Part shown: in pieces, positions 44,942 to 52,442 of the stretch
Numbering within the stretch: position 1 is the stretch's first letter
Layout of the letters: every line of letters begins with the position of its first letter
Assembly (NCBI RefSeq): GCF_023923225.1
Contig: NZ_CP099489.1
Span: 2,294,001-2,358,000 of the forward strand
DNA length: 64,000 nucleotides
Direction of reading: 5' to 3'
Origin: Ornithinimicrobium faecis
Lineage (GTDB): Bacteria; Actinomycetota; Actinomycetes; Actinomycetales; Dermatophilaceae
Notes under the pieces: generated by a model
The model's input: only the letters and a program-made list of their open reading frames with translations
Databases searched by the model: none
Told to the model about the DNA's origin: nothing
Position numbers and translations under genes: made by a program

Positions 44942-46530
44942 GTGCCAAGGTCGGCTCCGGAGCAGCCCTGCGGGACTTCCGGGTGCACCGCTATGTCAAC
45001 GCCTTCTGCCCGCACTGTCACGAGGAGGCGCCGGACCGTCCGCTGGAGGACGTGCGCCGGCTCTCCGGCTGGCTCGCCGAGCGGGACGGCAAGATCTTCC
45101 TCGAGCGCGGCTGCCCCGACCACGGCTTCGTGCGCACCCTGTATGACGAGTCCGCGCAGATCCTGCGCTATCTGGAGGAGTGGACGGCCCCCACCAAGGA
45201 ACACACCGCCGACGTGACGGGCAACTTCAAACCGGTCCCCTCGGCATACGCCGATGGGTTGCCCCAGATGCAGACCCAGCACACCTGCATCCTGCTCGAG
45301 GACATCACCGATCACTGCAACCTGAAGTGCCCCACCTGCTTTGCCGAGTCCGCCCCCGCCCTGGCCGCGACGGCGCCGCTGGAGGAGATCCTCGCCTCGA
45401 TCGACACCCGGCTCTCGCGGGAGAACAACCGTCTCGACGTGCTGATGATCTCCGGTGGCGAGCCGACGCTGCACCCGCAGTTCGAGGAGCTCCTGGAGGC
45501 TGCGGTCGCCCGCCCGATCGTGCGGATCCTGGTCAACAGCAACGGGCTGCGGATCGCCCGCGACGACGCTCTGCTGGCGCTGCTGCGCAAGCACCGCGAG
45601 CGGGTGGAGGTCTATCTGCAGTTCGACGGGCTCACCGCGCAGGCCTCGAAGCACCACCGCGGCGCCGACCTGCGCCGGTTCAAGGAGTTGGCCATCCAGC
45701 GGCTCTCGGCGAACGGCATCTTCACCACGCTGACGATGACCGCCGCGCTGGGGGTCAACGACGAGGAGATCGGCGACGTGCTCGACCTGGGGCTGGCCAC
45801 GCCCTATGTCGGGGGCGTGACCATCCAGCCGGTCTTCGGCTCGGGCCGCTCGGCCGGCATCGACGCGATGGAGCGGCTCACGCACACGGGGGTGCTCAGC
45901 CGGCTCGGCCCCCAGACCGATGGCCGGGTGACGTGGCAGGACCTGACCGCGCTGCCCTGCTCGCACCCGCACTGTTGCTCGGTGGGCTATCTGCTGCGCG
46001 ACGACGCCGGTGAGTGGAAGTCGCTGGTGGCCCTGATCGGCCACGACCGGCTCAAGGAGTTCCTCGACCTGGAGCCGGACGTGCTGGCCAACCGGATCGC
46101 CGACCAGGAGCTGCCCGCGCAGTTGCGCCGCGTGGTCAAGGACAGCCTGCTGGACCTGCTCAGCGAGCAGTCCTCGTTGTCCCACCCCAACATCGGGTCC
46201 CTGTGGCGTGACATCTGCACCAACTGCGACATCGGCATCGGCACCCTGACCCGCCTGGCGACCGCTGGACTGCCCGGTGGCCAGGCCAAACTGCGCGCCA
46301 TGTTGGGGGAACGGGTCCTGCGCGTCACCGTCAAACCGTTCATGGACATCAACACGATGATCGAGGAGCGGCTCACGCAGTGCTGCGTGCACGTGGCCAC
46401 CGTCAATGAGCAGGACAACTCCCACCAGTGCGCGCCGTTCTGTGCCGTGCAGGCCTGGGCACCGCTGTCGCGCACCCGACTGTCGACCGCGACCGGTGGT
46501 CGGCGCAACCTGTTGGAGGCGACCACGTGA
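44938..46530 (+). CDS. radical SAM protein, Tes/COG1964-like (tetraether-lipid-synthase family candidate)
   Basis: A 530-residue enzyme. It has the radical SAM motif C127-NLK-C131-PT-C134 and the SAM-binding SGGEPTLHP. Further cysteine groups look like extra clusters or zinc sites: FCPHC with ERGCPDHG near the N-terminus, CSHPHCC, CTNC and QCCVHV ... QCAPFC at the C-terminus. This N-terminal CPxC/CPxHG plus C-terminal Cys layout resembles the archaeal tetraether synthase (Tes, MJ0619) family, which joins lipid tails. Its coupling to an Lgt-like protein supports a membrane-lipid substrate. Family placement is by eye. Confidence 0.75.
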   Translation: MSAKVGSGAALRDFRVHRYVNAFCPHCHEEAPDRPLEDVRRLSGWLAERDGKIFLERGCPDHGFVRTLYDESAQILRYLEEWTAPTKEHTADVTGNFKPVPSAYADGLPQMQTQHTCILLEDITDHCNLKCPTCFAESAPALAATAPLEEILASIDTRLSRENNRLDVLMISGGEPTLHPQFEELLEAAVARPIVRILVNSNGLRIARDDALLALLRKHRERVEVYLQFDGLTAQASKHHRGADLRRFKELAIQRLSANGIFTTLTMTAALGVNDEEIGDVLDLGLATPYVGGVTIQPVFGSGRSAGIDAMERLTHTGVLSRLGPQTDGRVTWQDLTALPCSHPHCCSVGYLLRDDAGEWKSLVALIGHDRLKEFLDLEPDVLANRIADQELPAQLRRVVKDSLLDLLSEQSSLSHPNIGSLWRDICTNCDIGIGTLTRLATAGLPGGQAKLRAMLGERVLRVTVKPFMDINTMIEERLTQCCVHVATVNEQDNSHQCAPFCAVQAWAPLSRTRLSTATGGRRNLLEATT

Positions 46531-46838
46531 GTGCCACCTCGCGTCCTGCCGTTGAGCCCGGGATCCCGGGCACGCCGAGACCACCTGAGCAGGCGGAGCC
46601 CTTCGACCCGCTGCGCCTGTGCATCTTCGCGACCGTCGCGCTGCTGGGCTGGTTGGCCGGCCCCTTCGCGCTGCTGGTGTTCGCTGGCCTCGGTTTCGCG
46701 GGCTACTGGAAGGCCCGGCGAGCTGGGCTGACCCGCTCGAAGTGCCTCCTGCGCGACACCCGACTCGTCCTGGCCTACCTGGCGCTGCTCGTGGTGGCGG
46801 CCGGCGTCGGCATCTGGTGGGAGGTGCTCCGTGGCTGA
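46527..46838 (+). CDS. small two-TM membrane protein in radical SAM operon
   Basis: A 103-residue protein from GTG 46527: a Pro-rich cytoplasmic start, then ATVALLGWLAGPFALLVFAGLGFAGYW and LVLAYLALLVVAAGVGIWW as TM helices around a basic loop (KARRAGLTRSKCLLRD). Starts inside the radical SAM stop and overlaps the next gene by eight bases. No family recognised; obligate position in the operon suggests a membrane partner. Confidence 0.7.
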   Translation: MSATSRPAVEPGIPGTPRPPEQAEPFDPLRLCIFATVALLGWLAGPFALLVFAGLGFAGYWKARRAGLTRSKCLLRDTRLVLAYLALLVVAAGVGIWWEVLRG

Positions 46839-47307
46839 CGACCAGTCCCCCGACGAGCCGTTCGACCCCTATGCGCCTCCCCCGCCGGGACAGCAGGGCC
46901 CGCCGCAGGGTCAGGGATACGGCCCTCCCCCGCAGGGACAGCCCTACGGACAGCCGCCGCAGAGCCAGGGCGCCCCCGGGCACGGCTACTACTACCCGCA
47001 GGGCTACAACACGCCCTATGAGCCGCCGCCCAAGAAGTCGAGCCTGCCGCTGTGGTTGGGCGCCCTGCTGGGCCTGGTGGGCGTCTTTGCCGGGATCTGG
47101 GCCTCCACCCTGGTCAATCCCGACCTGTTCCCCTGGGTGTCGCTGGGTGGGCTGGTCGTGCTCGTCGTCCTCCTCGTGGTGCCCGCAACGAGACGCTGGG
47201 GGCTGGGTGTGCTGATCGGGGTGGCCCTGAGCATCCCCGTCGGGCTGATCATCTTCGCGGGGGTCTGCATCGCTCTCATCGCTGGCTATTCACAGACAGG
47301 ATCCTGA
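46831..47307 (+). CDS. Pro/Gln/Gly/Tyr-rich membrane protein
   Basis: A 158-residue protein. The first 70 residues are a disordered tail of PPQGQGYGPPPQGQPYGQPP type; three TM helices follow (LPLWLGALLGLVGVFAGIWA, VSLGGLVVLVVLLVV, GVLIGVALSIPVGLIIFAGVCIALIAG). GTG start at 46831 overlaps the previous gene. It resembles in layout the protein encoded divergently at 43184-43975. Function unknown. Confidence 0.72.
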   Translation: MADDQSPDEPFDPYAPPPPGQQGPPQGQGYGPPPQGQPYGQPPQSQGAPGHGYYYPQGYNTPYEPPPKKSSLPLWLGALLGLVGVFAGIWASTLVNPDLFPWVSLGGLVVLVVLLVVPATRRWGLGVLIGVALSIPVGLIIFAGVCIALIAGYSQTGS

Positions 47308-48149
47308 TGACACCACGCACCTATCGCACCTCGACAGGCACCCTGCTGGCGCATGACCAGGGCGCCCACGTGACGCAGTGGTGCGTGGGCGACTCACCGG
47401 TGGTGTGGGTGAGCGCACAGTCGGAGTATGCCGAGGGTCGGCCCATCCGCGGCGGTGTCCCGATCTGCTGGCCCTGGTTTGGTCCGGGCCGCTCCGGTGA
47501 CATGCAGCCCAGTCACGGCTTCGCCCGGATCGCCCCGTGGCGCCTGGTGGGCGACGAGTCCGTCGACGGGGAGTCGGCCCGGCTGATGTGGGAGCTGACC
47601 GACCAGGACGCTCGTGGGCTGCCTGGGGCCGAGCACTTCCCCCACGCCTTCACCGCCAACCTTGAGGTCGTCGTCACCCACAGCGCCAGCATCTCGCTCA
47701 CCGTGCGCAACGACGACACCCGTCCGTTCGACTACGAGGCCGCGCTGCACACCTATCTGCATGTCGGGGATGTCCGCCAGACCCGCTTGACCGGGCTGGA
47801 CGGGGCGGCCTACTGGGACAAGGTGACCCAGTCCGCCGAGACCCAGCACGGCGACCTGACCTTCCGGGGTGAGACCGACCGGGTGCACACCTCTGACCGG
47901 GCGGTCGCGCTCCACGACCCCGTCCTCGAGCGCACCATCACCATCGACAAGGCAGGCTCCCCCACGACCGTGGTCTGGAACCCGTGGGCCGACAAGGCTG
48001 GCGCGATGTCAGACTTCGGTGACCAGGAGTGGACGCAGATGGTCTGTGTCGAAGCGGCTGCGGTGGGCAGTGACGCGGTGGGGCTGGAGCCCGGTGGTGA
48101 GCACACCCTGTCCACAATGTTCACGGTGTCCTCGCTGGATGAGTCATGA
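47307..48149 (+). CDS. D-hexose-6-phosphate mutarotase / aldose 1-epimerase-like (YeaD family)
   Basis: A 280-residue galactose-mutarotase-fold protein. GVPICWPWFGPG, the catalytic-His segment PSHGFARIAPW, EAALHTYLHVGD, VVWNPWADKA and the Glu in MVCVEAAAV match the YeaD subfamily acting on hexose-6-phosphates. It shares one base with the preceding stop, so it belongs to the same transcript, though a link to lipid chemistry is not obvious. Confidence 0.88.
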   Translation: MTPRTYRTSTGTLLAHDQGAHVTQWCVGDSPVVWVSAQSEYAEGRPIRGGVPICWPWFGPGRSGDMQPSHGFARIAPWRLVGDESVDGESARLMWELTDQDARGLPGAEHFPHAFTANLEVVVTHSASISLTVRNDDTRPFDYEAALHTYLHVGDVRQTRLTGLDGAAYWDKVTQSAETQHGDLTFRGETDRVHTSDRAVALHDPVLERTITIDKAGSPTTVVWNPWADKAGAMSDFGDQEWTQMVCVEAAAVGSDAVGLEPGGEHTLSTMFTVSSLDES

Positions 48150-48183
48150 TGGCTGCCGACAACCGCGCGAGCCGGAGGCACAT

Positions 48184-49539
48184 GTGAACGATGATCGGTC
48201 CCAGGGTGGGGATGAGGACAACGCCCGGTTTGGCGCGACGCCCGCCGAGGGCAACGTCGGCATAGACCGGGGCAAGATCGTTGGCGACGCGATGGCGGTC
48301 ACCGCCAAGTGGTCGCTGCGGTTCATCATCGTCTGCGCAGCCGCAGCCGTCCTGCTCTGGCTGCTGTCCAAGTTGTGGGTCGGGATCTTCCCCGTCATGC
48401 TCGCCCTCATCGTCTCCACGGTGCTGTCCGGCCCGGTGGGCTGGATGCGCCGCAAAGGGGTCCCCGCAGCCCTGGCCGCCGCAGTGACGCTGGTCGTCTC
48501 GCTCCTGCTCGTGCTCGGGACCCTCGCCGCCATCGCGCCGTCGATCATCGCCCAGACCGGCGACGTGGTCGACCGTGCCAGCGAGGGCATCGTCACGGTG
48601 CGCGAGTGGCTGGCCGGTCCCCCGGTCAACCTGGACAACGAGCAGCTGGACGGTGCCATCAAGGAGGCGACCGGCTGGCTGCAGGAACGCGCCAGCGACA
48701 TCGCCTCCGGTGTCTTCACCGGTGTCTCCGCGGTCACCTCAGCCTTCGTGACGCTGGCGCTGGTCCTGGTGTTGACCTTCTTCTTCATCAAGGACGGACC
48801 GACCTTCCTGCCGTGGGTGCGGCGCAATGCCGGTCGCACGGCCGGGCAGCACCTGACCGAGATGCTCACGCGGGTCTGGGTCACCCTCGGCGGGTTCATC
48901 CGCACCCAGGCCATCGTGAGTGCCGTCGACGCCTTCTTCATCGGCCTCGGGCTGGTGATCCTCTCGGTGCCGCTGGCGCCCGCACTGGCGATCCTGACCT
49001 TCATGGCCGGCTTCATCCCCATCGTCGGCGCGTTCGTGGCCGGGGCGCTCGCCGTGCTGGTGGCGCTGGTGTCCAATGGGTGGGTCACCGCACTGTGGGT
49101 GCTGGGCATCGTGCTGCTGGTCCAGCAGATCGAGGGCAACGTGCTCCAGCCGTTGCTGCAGAGCCGCACCATGAAGATGCACCCGGTGATCATCCTGCTG
49201 TCGGTGGCTGCCGGTGGCACGCTGTTCGGCATCCCCGGGGCCTTCCTGGCCGTCCCCGTCGCGGCGTCGGTCGTGGTGGCGCTGCGCTATGTGTCCGAGC
49301 AGATCGACCTGCGCACGGGTGATCTTGATCCGTCGGACCTGAAACTTGCGACCCCGGAGGGGGCGATGACCACGCGCCAGGGTGTCGAGGCCGGTCGGCG
49401 CACCCGCGAGGAGTTGGAGCGGGCAGGCACCGAGGAGTTCGTCGTGGGCCAGGACCCCGATGCGCCGGCCAGTGCTCCCTCACGCTCGAGCGGCTCTCCG
49501 TTGCTGGGCCGACTCCACCGCCGCAAGCGCCGCCGCTGA
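48184..49539 (+). CDS. AI-2E family transporter
   Basis: A 451-residue membrane protein of the AI-2E/YdiK/TqsA family with 7-8 TM segments. FFFIKDGPTFLPWVRR, the GGFIRTQAIVSAVDAFFIGLGL block, FIPIVGAFVAGALAVLVAL and QQIEGNVLQPLLQSRTMKMHP are diagnostic. The family name does not prove autoinducer transport; members also export other small molecules or ions. GTG at 48184 follows the epimerase by 34 bases. The C-terminus is a basic RRKRRR tail. Confidence 0.9.
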   Translation: MNDDRSQGGDEDNARFGATPAEGNVGIDRGKIVGDAMAVTAKWSLRFIIVCAAAAVLLWLLSKLWVGIFPVMLALIVSTVLSGPVGWMRRKGVPAALAAAVTLVVSLLLVLGTLAAIAPSIIAQTGDVVDRASEGIVTVREWLAGPPVNLDNEQLDGAIKEATGWLQERASDIASGVFTGVSAVTSAFVTLALVLVLTFFFIKDGPTFLPWVRRNAGRTAGQHLTEMLTRVWVTLGGFIRTQAIVSAVDAFFIGLGLVILSVPLAPALAILTFMAGFIPIVGAFVAGALAVLVALVSNGWVTALWVLGIVLLVQQIEGNVLQPLLQSRTMKMHPVIILLSVAAGGTLFGIPGAFLAVPVAASVVVALRYVSEQIDLRTGDLDPSDLKLATPEGAMTTRQGVEAGRRTREELERAGTEEFVVGQDPDAPASAPSRSSGSPLLGRLHRRKRRR

Positions 49540-49566
49540 CCACTGGTCAGCAGTCGCGCACAAGCA

Positions 49567-49599
49567 GCAGGGCCGCACCGGCATCCGGTGCGGCCCTGC
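49567..49599. terminator. bidirectional terminator-like hairpin
   Basis: A perfect 15-bp stem GCAGGGCCGCACCGG / CCGGTGCGGCCCTGC closes on the loop CAT, between the convergent AI-2E and CsbD genes. There is no T-tract, as is common in high-GC actinobacteria. Confidence 0.85.
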
Positions 49600-49617
49600 T
49601 GGGTGTCGAAGGTCAAC

Positions 49618-49803
49618 TCAGTCCCTGGTGGTGTCCTTCCAGGCGTCCTTGACGTTCTCGCCGGCCTGCTTCGTGTTGGCCTTGGCCTGATCGACCTGGC
49701 CCTCCGCCTGCAGCGAGTTGTCATCGGTCGCGTCACCGAAGGCTTCCTTGGCCTTGCCCTTGGCTTCTTCGGCCGCGTTCTTGATCTTGTCGCCGATACC
49801 CAT
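49618..49803 (-). CDS. CsbD family stress protein
   Basis: A 61-residue hydrophilic Lys/Asp/Ala-rich protein, MGIGDKIKNAAEEAKGKAKE..., the typical CsbD start, followed by the second conserved repeat AEGQVDQAKANTKQAGENVKD. Known members are general-stress proteins of unclear mechanism. ATG 49803 with AGGAGGT upstream is clearly the start; the frame is open a little further to 49842. Confidence 0.92.
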   Translation of the reverse strand: MGIGDKIKNAAEEAKGKAKEAFGDATDDNSLQAEGQVDQAKANTKQAGENVKDAWKDTTRD

Positions 49804-49890
49804 GCGCAACCTCCTGGTCGATGAATAGCTACCCGTCCACACTCACCCGCCGCGGGTCGGACCGCAACTCGAACGCGCTCCCCCCAGCCG

Positions 49891-50006
49891 ACCGAGCGCG
49901 CGAGCCCCTGACTCCGGACAGCACCGAGCGCGCGAGCCCCTGACGCTGGGCAGCACCGAGCGCGCGAGCGCCTGACGCTGGGCAGCACCGAGCGCGCGAG
50001 CGCCTG
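49891..50006. repeat. 32 bp tandem repeat array
   Basis: Three complete 32-bp copies start at 49891, 49923 and 49955, and a partial copy runs 49987-50006. Each begins ACCGAGCGCGCGAGC. No spacers separate the copies, so this is not CRISPR. It lies in the divergent gap of about 490 bases between csbD and rbpA; the rest of that gap holds the rbpA promoters. Confidence 0.9.
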
Positions 50007-50209
50007 CTGATCCGGCGCCCCGAGACCACGGCGAGGCGACGGGGCGCCCAGCCCCTCGGCATACCCGGATTGGGGCTCTGACCTGCGGATTGGCGCACCA
50101 ACCAGTGGGTTCGCTAACATGTAGGGCTATCCCCACTGAAGGTGTCTCCGCGAGGCCGGATCGCCGGACCGCGCCGTCTCACTGCGCGTCCGACCGGCAC
50201 CTGTGGTTG

Positions 50210-50235
50210 GGAACACTGCGCTCGTCCAGAGCGTT
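50210..50235 (+). promoter_or_regulatory. SigR/SigH-type promoter of rbpA
   Basis: GGAAC at 50210-50214 and GTT at 50233-50235 are separated by exactly 18 bases, the actinobacterial thiol-stress sigma factor pattern GGAAT-N18-GTT. An overlapping TTGACA at 50234 could serve a housekeeping promoter. rbpA is under SigR control in Streptomyces, which supports the reading. Confidence 0.7.
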
Positions 50236-50293
50236 GACACCTACAGTCCGCCAGCATGTATGACCGTGTTCACCGACACGATGGGAGTTCGAC

Positions 50294-50653
50294 ATGGCCG
50301 AGAGGTCCCTACGAGGCACCAACCTTTCCTGGTTGTCCTTTGAGAGTGATGAGGGCGTCACCTTCTCCGAGCGACAGATGGTCGCCTACACCTGTGACGA
50401 TGGGCACGTGACCGAGCTGCCCTTCTCCGTCGAGGCCGAGATCCCACCGATCTGGGAGTGCCGCTGCGGCAAGGATGGCAAGCTCAACGACGGCCCCGAG
50501 CCCGAGCTGAAGGCCACCAAGGCCCCGCGCACCCACTGGGACATGCTCCTGGAGCGTCGCTCCATCCCCGAGCTCGAGGAGCTCCTGGAGGAGCGTCTGG
50601 CCCTGCTGCGCGAGAAGCGCGGCGAGAAGCCCCGTCGTCGGCGCACTGCCTGA
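50294..50653 (+). CDS. rbpA: RNA polymerase-binding protein RbpA
   Basis: Actinobacteria-specific 119-residue activator that binds RNA polymerase and the principal sigma factor and stabilises the open complex. Family features: RGTNLSWLSFESDEGV at the start, the zinc-knuckle-like core YTCDDGHVTELPFSVEAEIPPIWECRCG, then the sigma-interacting helix RTHWDMLLERRSIPELEELLEERL and a basic tail. Followed by a strong terminator. Confidence 0.97.
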   Translation: MAERSLRGTNLSWLSFESDEGVTFSERQMVAYTCDDGHVTELPFSVEAEIPPIWECRCGKDGKLNDGPEPELKATKAPRTHWDMLLERRSIPELEELLEERLALLREKRGEKPRRRRTA

Positions 50654-50663
50654 CGCACACACC

Positions 50664-50707
50664 ACACAAAAGGCCCACCCGGCCCTGAGCGGGTGGGCCT
50701 TTTGTGT
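50664..50707 (+). terminator. rho-independent terminator after rbpA
   Basis: A perfect 18-bp stem, ACACAAAAGGCCCACCCG with its complement ending in CCTTTTGTGT, around the loop GCCCTGAG. The TTTT within the distal arm gives it the classic form; it starts 11 bases after the rbpA stop. Confidence 0.95.
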
Positions 50708-50850
50708 GCCCGCACGGCGGTCGTTGGCCCGATTCCGCCGTCCAGCTGCGCGTCGTATGAATCACGGTCGCTGGTGCGGAATCGGTGTGACCACATCCGT
50801 GCTCTGACCCCCGACACGCCGCAACGATGTCGGCACCGTGCAGGACACGC

Positions 50851-50910
50851 CGGTGGTGACTGGCGGGAGGCTCAATGCTCCGGTGGTGAGTGGCGGGAGG
50901 CTCAGCGGCT
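50851..50910. repeat. two 30 bp tandem repeats
   Basis: Copies at 50851-50880 and 50881-50910 both begin CGGTGGTGA and share TGGCGGGAGGCTCA. They lie in the convergent spacer after the rbpA terminator and 20 bases beyond the stop of the FxsA-like gene. Confidence 0.85.
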
Positions 50911-50930
50911 CCCGCGGGGTCGTGGGTGGC

Positions 50931-51605
50931 TCAGCGCTCCGGCGGTGGGTCCTCGTCGATGATCTCGCCCTCGATGATGTCATCGCCCCGGCGTGTGCTG
51001 CCGGTAGGTCCGGAGGCACCTGGCGTGCCAGGCCCCGGTCGATAGCCACCCGGTGCCCCGGCCCCAGGAAAGCCGGTGACGGTCATCGGAGGCATCCGGC
51101 TGCCGATCAGCACGGCCAACAGGCGACGGCTGATGGTGCGAGTGAACGGCAGGATCAAGAAGATCCCCACCACGTCGCTGAGGAAACCGGGGATCACCAG
51201 GAACAGCCCGCCGAGCAGCACCAGGCTCGCGTCAGCCAACTCGCGGCCGGGCATCTTGCCGGTGTCGACGGCCTGGCGCAGGGCCTTCCAGGTGCGGCCA
51301 CTCTCCCGGCGCACCAGGTAGAGGCCCGCCACGACGAACAGCACGAGCAGGCCGAGGGTCCACCAGGGCCCGATGGCGTTGCCAACGGCGATCAGGACAA
51401 CGATCTCCAGCAGCAGGAGCAGCAACAGGCCGGCAAAGATGAAACGCAGTCGACGAGGGGCTCGACGGTTGCGCGGTGGCCGGCCGAGACCGGGACCCCC
51501 TCCGGCGCCACCGTGACCAGCCCCACCCGAACCAGACCCAGACCCGCCAGATCCAGACCCGCCGCTGGGCCGGACGGGGCCGCTCAGTCCGTCAGCTCGT
51601 GCCAT
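50931..51605 (-). CDS. FxsA family membrane protein
   Basis: A 224-residue protein. The FxsA domain (about 53-165) reads RFIFAGLLLLLLLEIVVLIAVGNAIGPWWTLGLLVL, GRELADASLVLLGGLFLVIPGFLSDVVGIFLILPFTR; LVIPGFLSD.VG is the family hallmark. In E. coli FxsA overproduction relieves phage T7 exclusion by the F plasmid; the native role is unclear. A Gly/Ser-rich N-terminal tail and an acidic C-terminus flank the domain. The start lies inside the ppm1-like gene's end. Confidence 0.9.
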   Translation of the reverse strand: MARADGLSGPVRPSGGSGSGGSGSGSGGAGHGGAGGGPGLGRPPRNRRAPRRLRFIFAGLLLLLLLEIVVLIAVGNAIGPWWTLGLLVLFVVAGLYLVRRESGRTWKALRQAVDTGKMPGRELADASLVLLGGLFLVIPGFLSDVVGIFLILPFTRTISRRLLAVLIGSRMPPMTVTGFPGAGAPGGYRPGPGTPGASGPTGSTRRGDDIIEGEIIDEDPPPER

Positions 51606-52378
51606 GTCGCACCTGTTCTCACCCGACGGCCGAGTCCCTGAGTGGCCGTGACCACCTGCCCACCGCGACGCTGCAGCCCCCAGAGGGTGACGCTGCTCAG
51701 GGCCTCACGCACGATGCTGCCGTCCATCTTGGACGTGCCCTCGGTGCGCTCCACAAAGTCGATCGGCACCTCCACGACCCGCAGCCCACGGTCGACAGCC
51801 CGCAGAGTGAGGTCCACCTGGAAGCAATAGCCCGCCGAGGCCACCCCCTCGAGGTCCATCGTCTGCAGGGCACTGGTCCGATAGAGCCGATAACCGGCGG
51901 TGGCATCACGCACCGGGATGCCGAGGGCGGCGCGGGTGTAGAGATTGGCTCCGCGGCTGAGAATGTTGCGCCGGTGCGGCCAGTTGTGGGTCGCTCCCCC
52001 GGGCACCCAGCGCGAGCCAATGACCAGATCAGCATCCTGGGCCGCGGCCAGGATGCGGCCGAGCTGCTCCGGCAGGTGCGAGCCGTCCGCGTCCATCTCC
52101 ACGACCGCGTCATAACCGTGCTCGATGGCCCACGCAAACCCAGCCAGATAGGCCCGTCCCAGTCCTTGCTTGCCCTCCCGGTGCATGACCTGGACCCGCG
52201 GGTCCTGCGCGGCCAGGGCATCGGCAACGGCGCCGGTCCCGTCGGGGCTGTTGTCGTCCAACACCAGGATGTCAACGGGTGGTGTCTGTGCCCGCACCCG
52301 CGTGATGACACCGGGAAGGGAGTCCTTCTCGTTGAAGGTGGGGATGAGGACGAGGACCCGCCCCGGGGTGTTGCTCAT
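51584..52378 (-). CDS. polyprenol monophosphomannose synthase (Ppm1/DPM1-like GT2)
   Basis: A 264-residue family-2 glycosyltransferase that would make polyprenyl-phosphate mannose from GDP-mannose. LVLIPTFNEKDSLPGVI and VLDDNSPDGTG are the donor-binding motifs; MDADGSHLPEQL is the metal-binding DxD; GSRWVPGG is the next block. No C-terminal TM domain, as in the DPM1 catalytic unit. Lnt is encoded immediately upstream, as in mycobacteria where the two are fused or adjacent. Confidence 0.92.
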   Translation of the reverse strand: MSNTPGRVLVLIPTFNEKDSLPGVITRVRAQTPPVDILVLDDNSPDGTGAVADALAAQDPRVQVMHREGKQGLGRAYLAGFAWAIEHGYDAVVEMDADGSHLPEQLGRILAAAQDADLVIGSRWVPGGATHNWPHRRNILSRGANLYTRAALGIPVRDATAGYRLYRTSALQTMDLEGVASAGYCFQVDLTLRAVDRGLRVVEVPIDFVERTEGTSKMDGSIVREALSSVTLWGLQRRGGQVVTATQGLGRRVRTGATWHELTD

Positions 52379-52442
52379 GGTCTGACTGGCCCTGCCTTGC
52401 CGGTGGATGGAGGATCGGCGCCGCGGCGCCTCACTGTCCAGC

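Noticed and set aside
44848..46983. A 711-codon frame opposite the radical SAM gene
   Set aside because: Antisense shadow in high-GC DNA; no domain, and it crosses several real genes.
49891..50006. Possible CRISPR array
   Set aside because: The 32-bp units are directly adjacent without unique spacers and there are no cas genes in the window.
49829..50136. Small repeat-encoded proteins (ARALGA-type) on the minus strand
   Set aside because: These frames are only translations of the 32-bp tandem array and have no ribosome site or homology.
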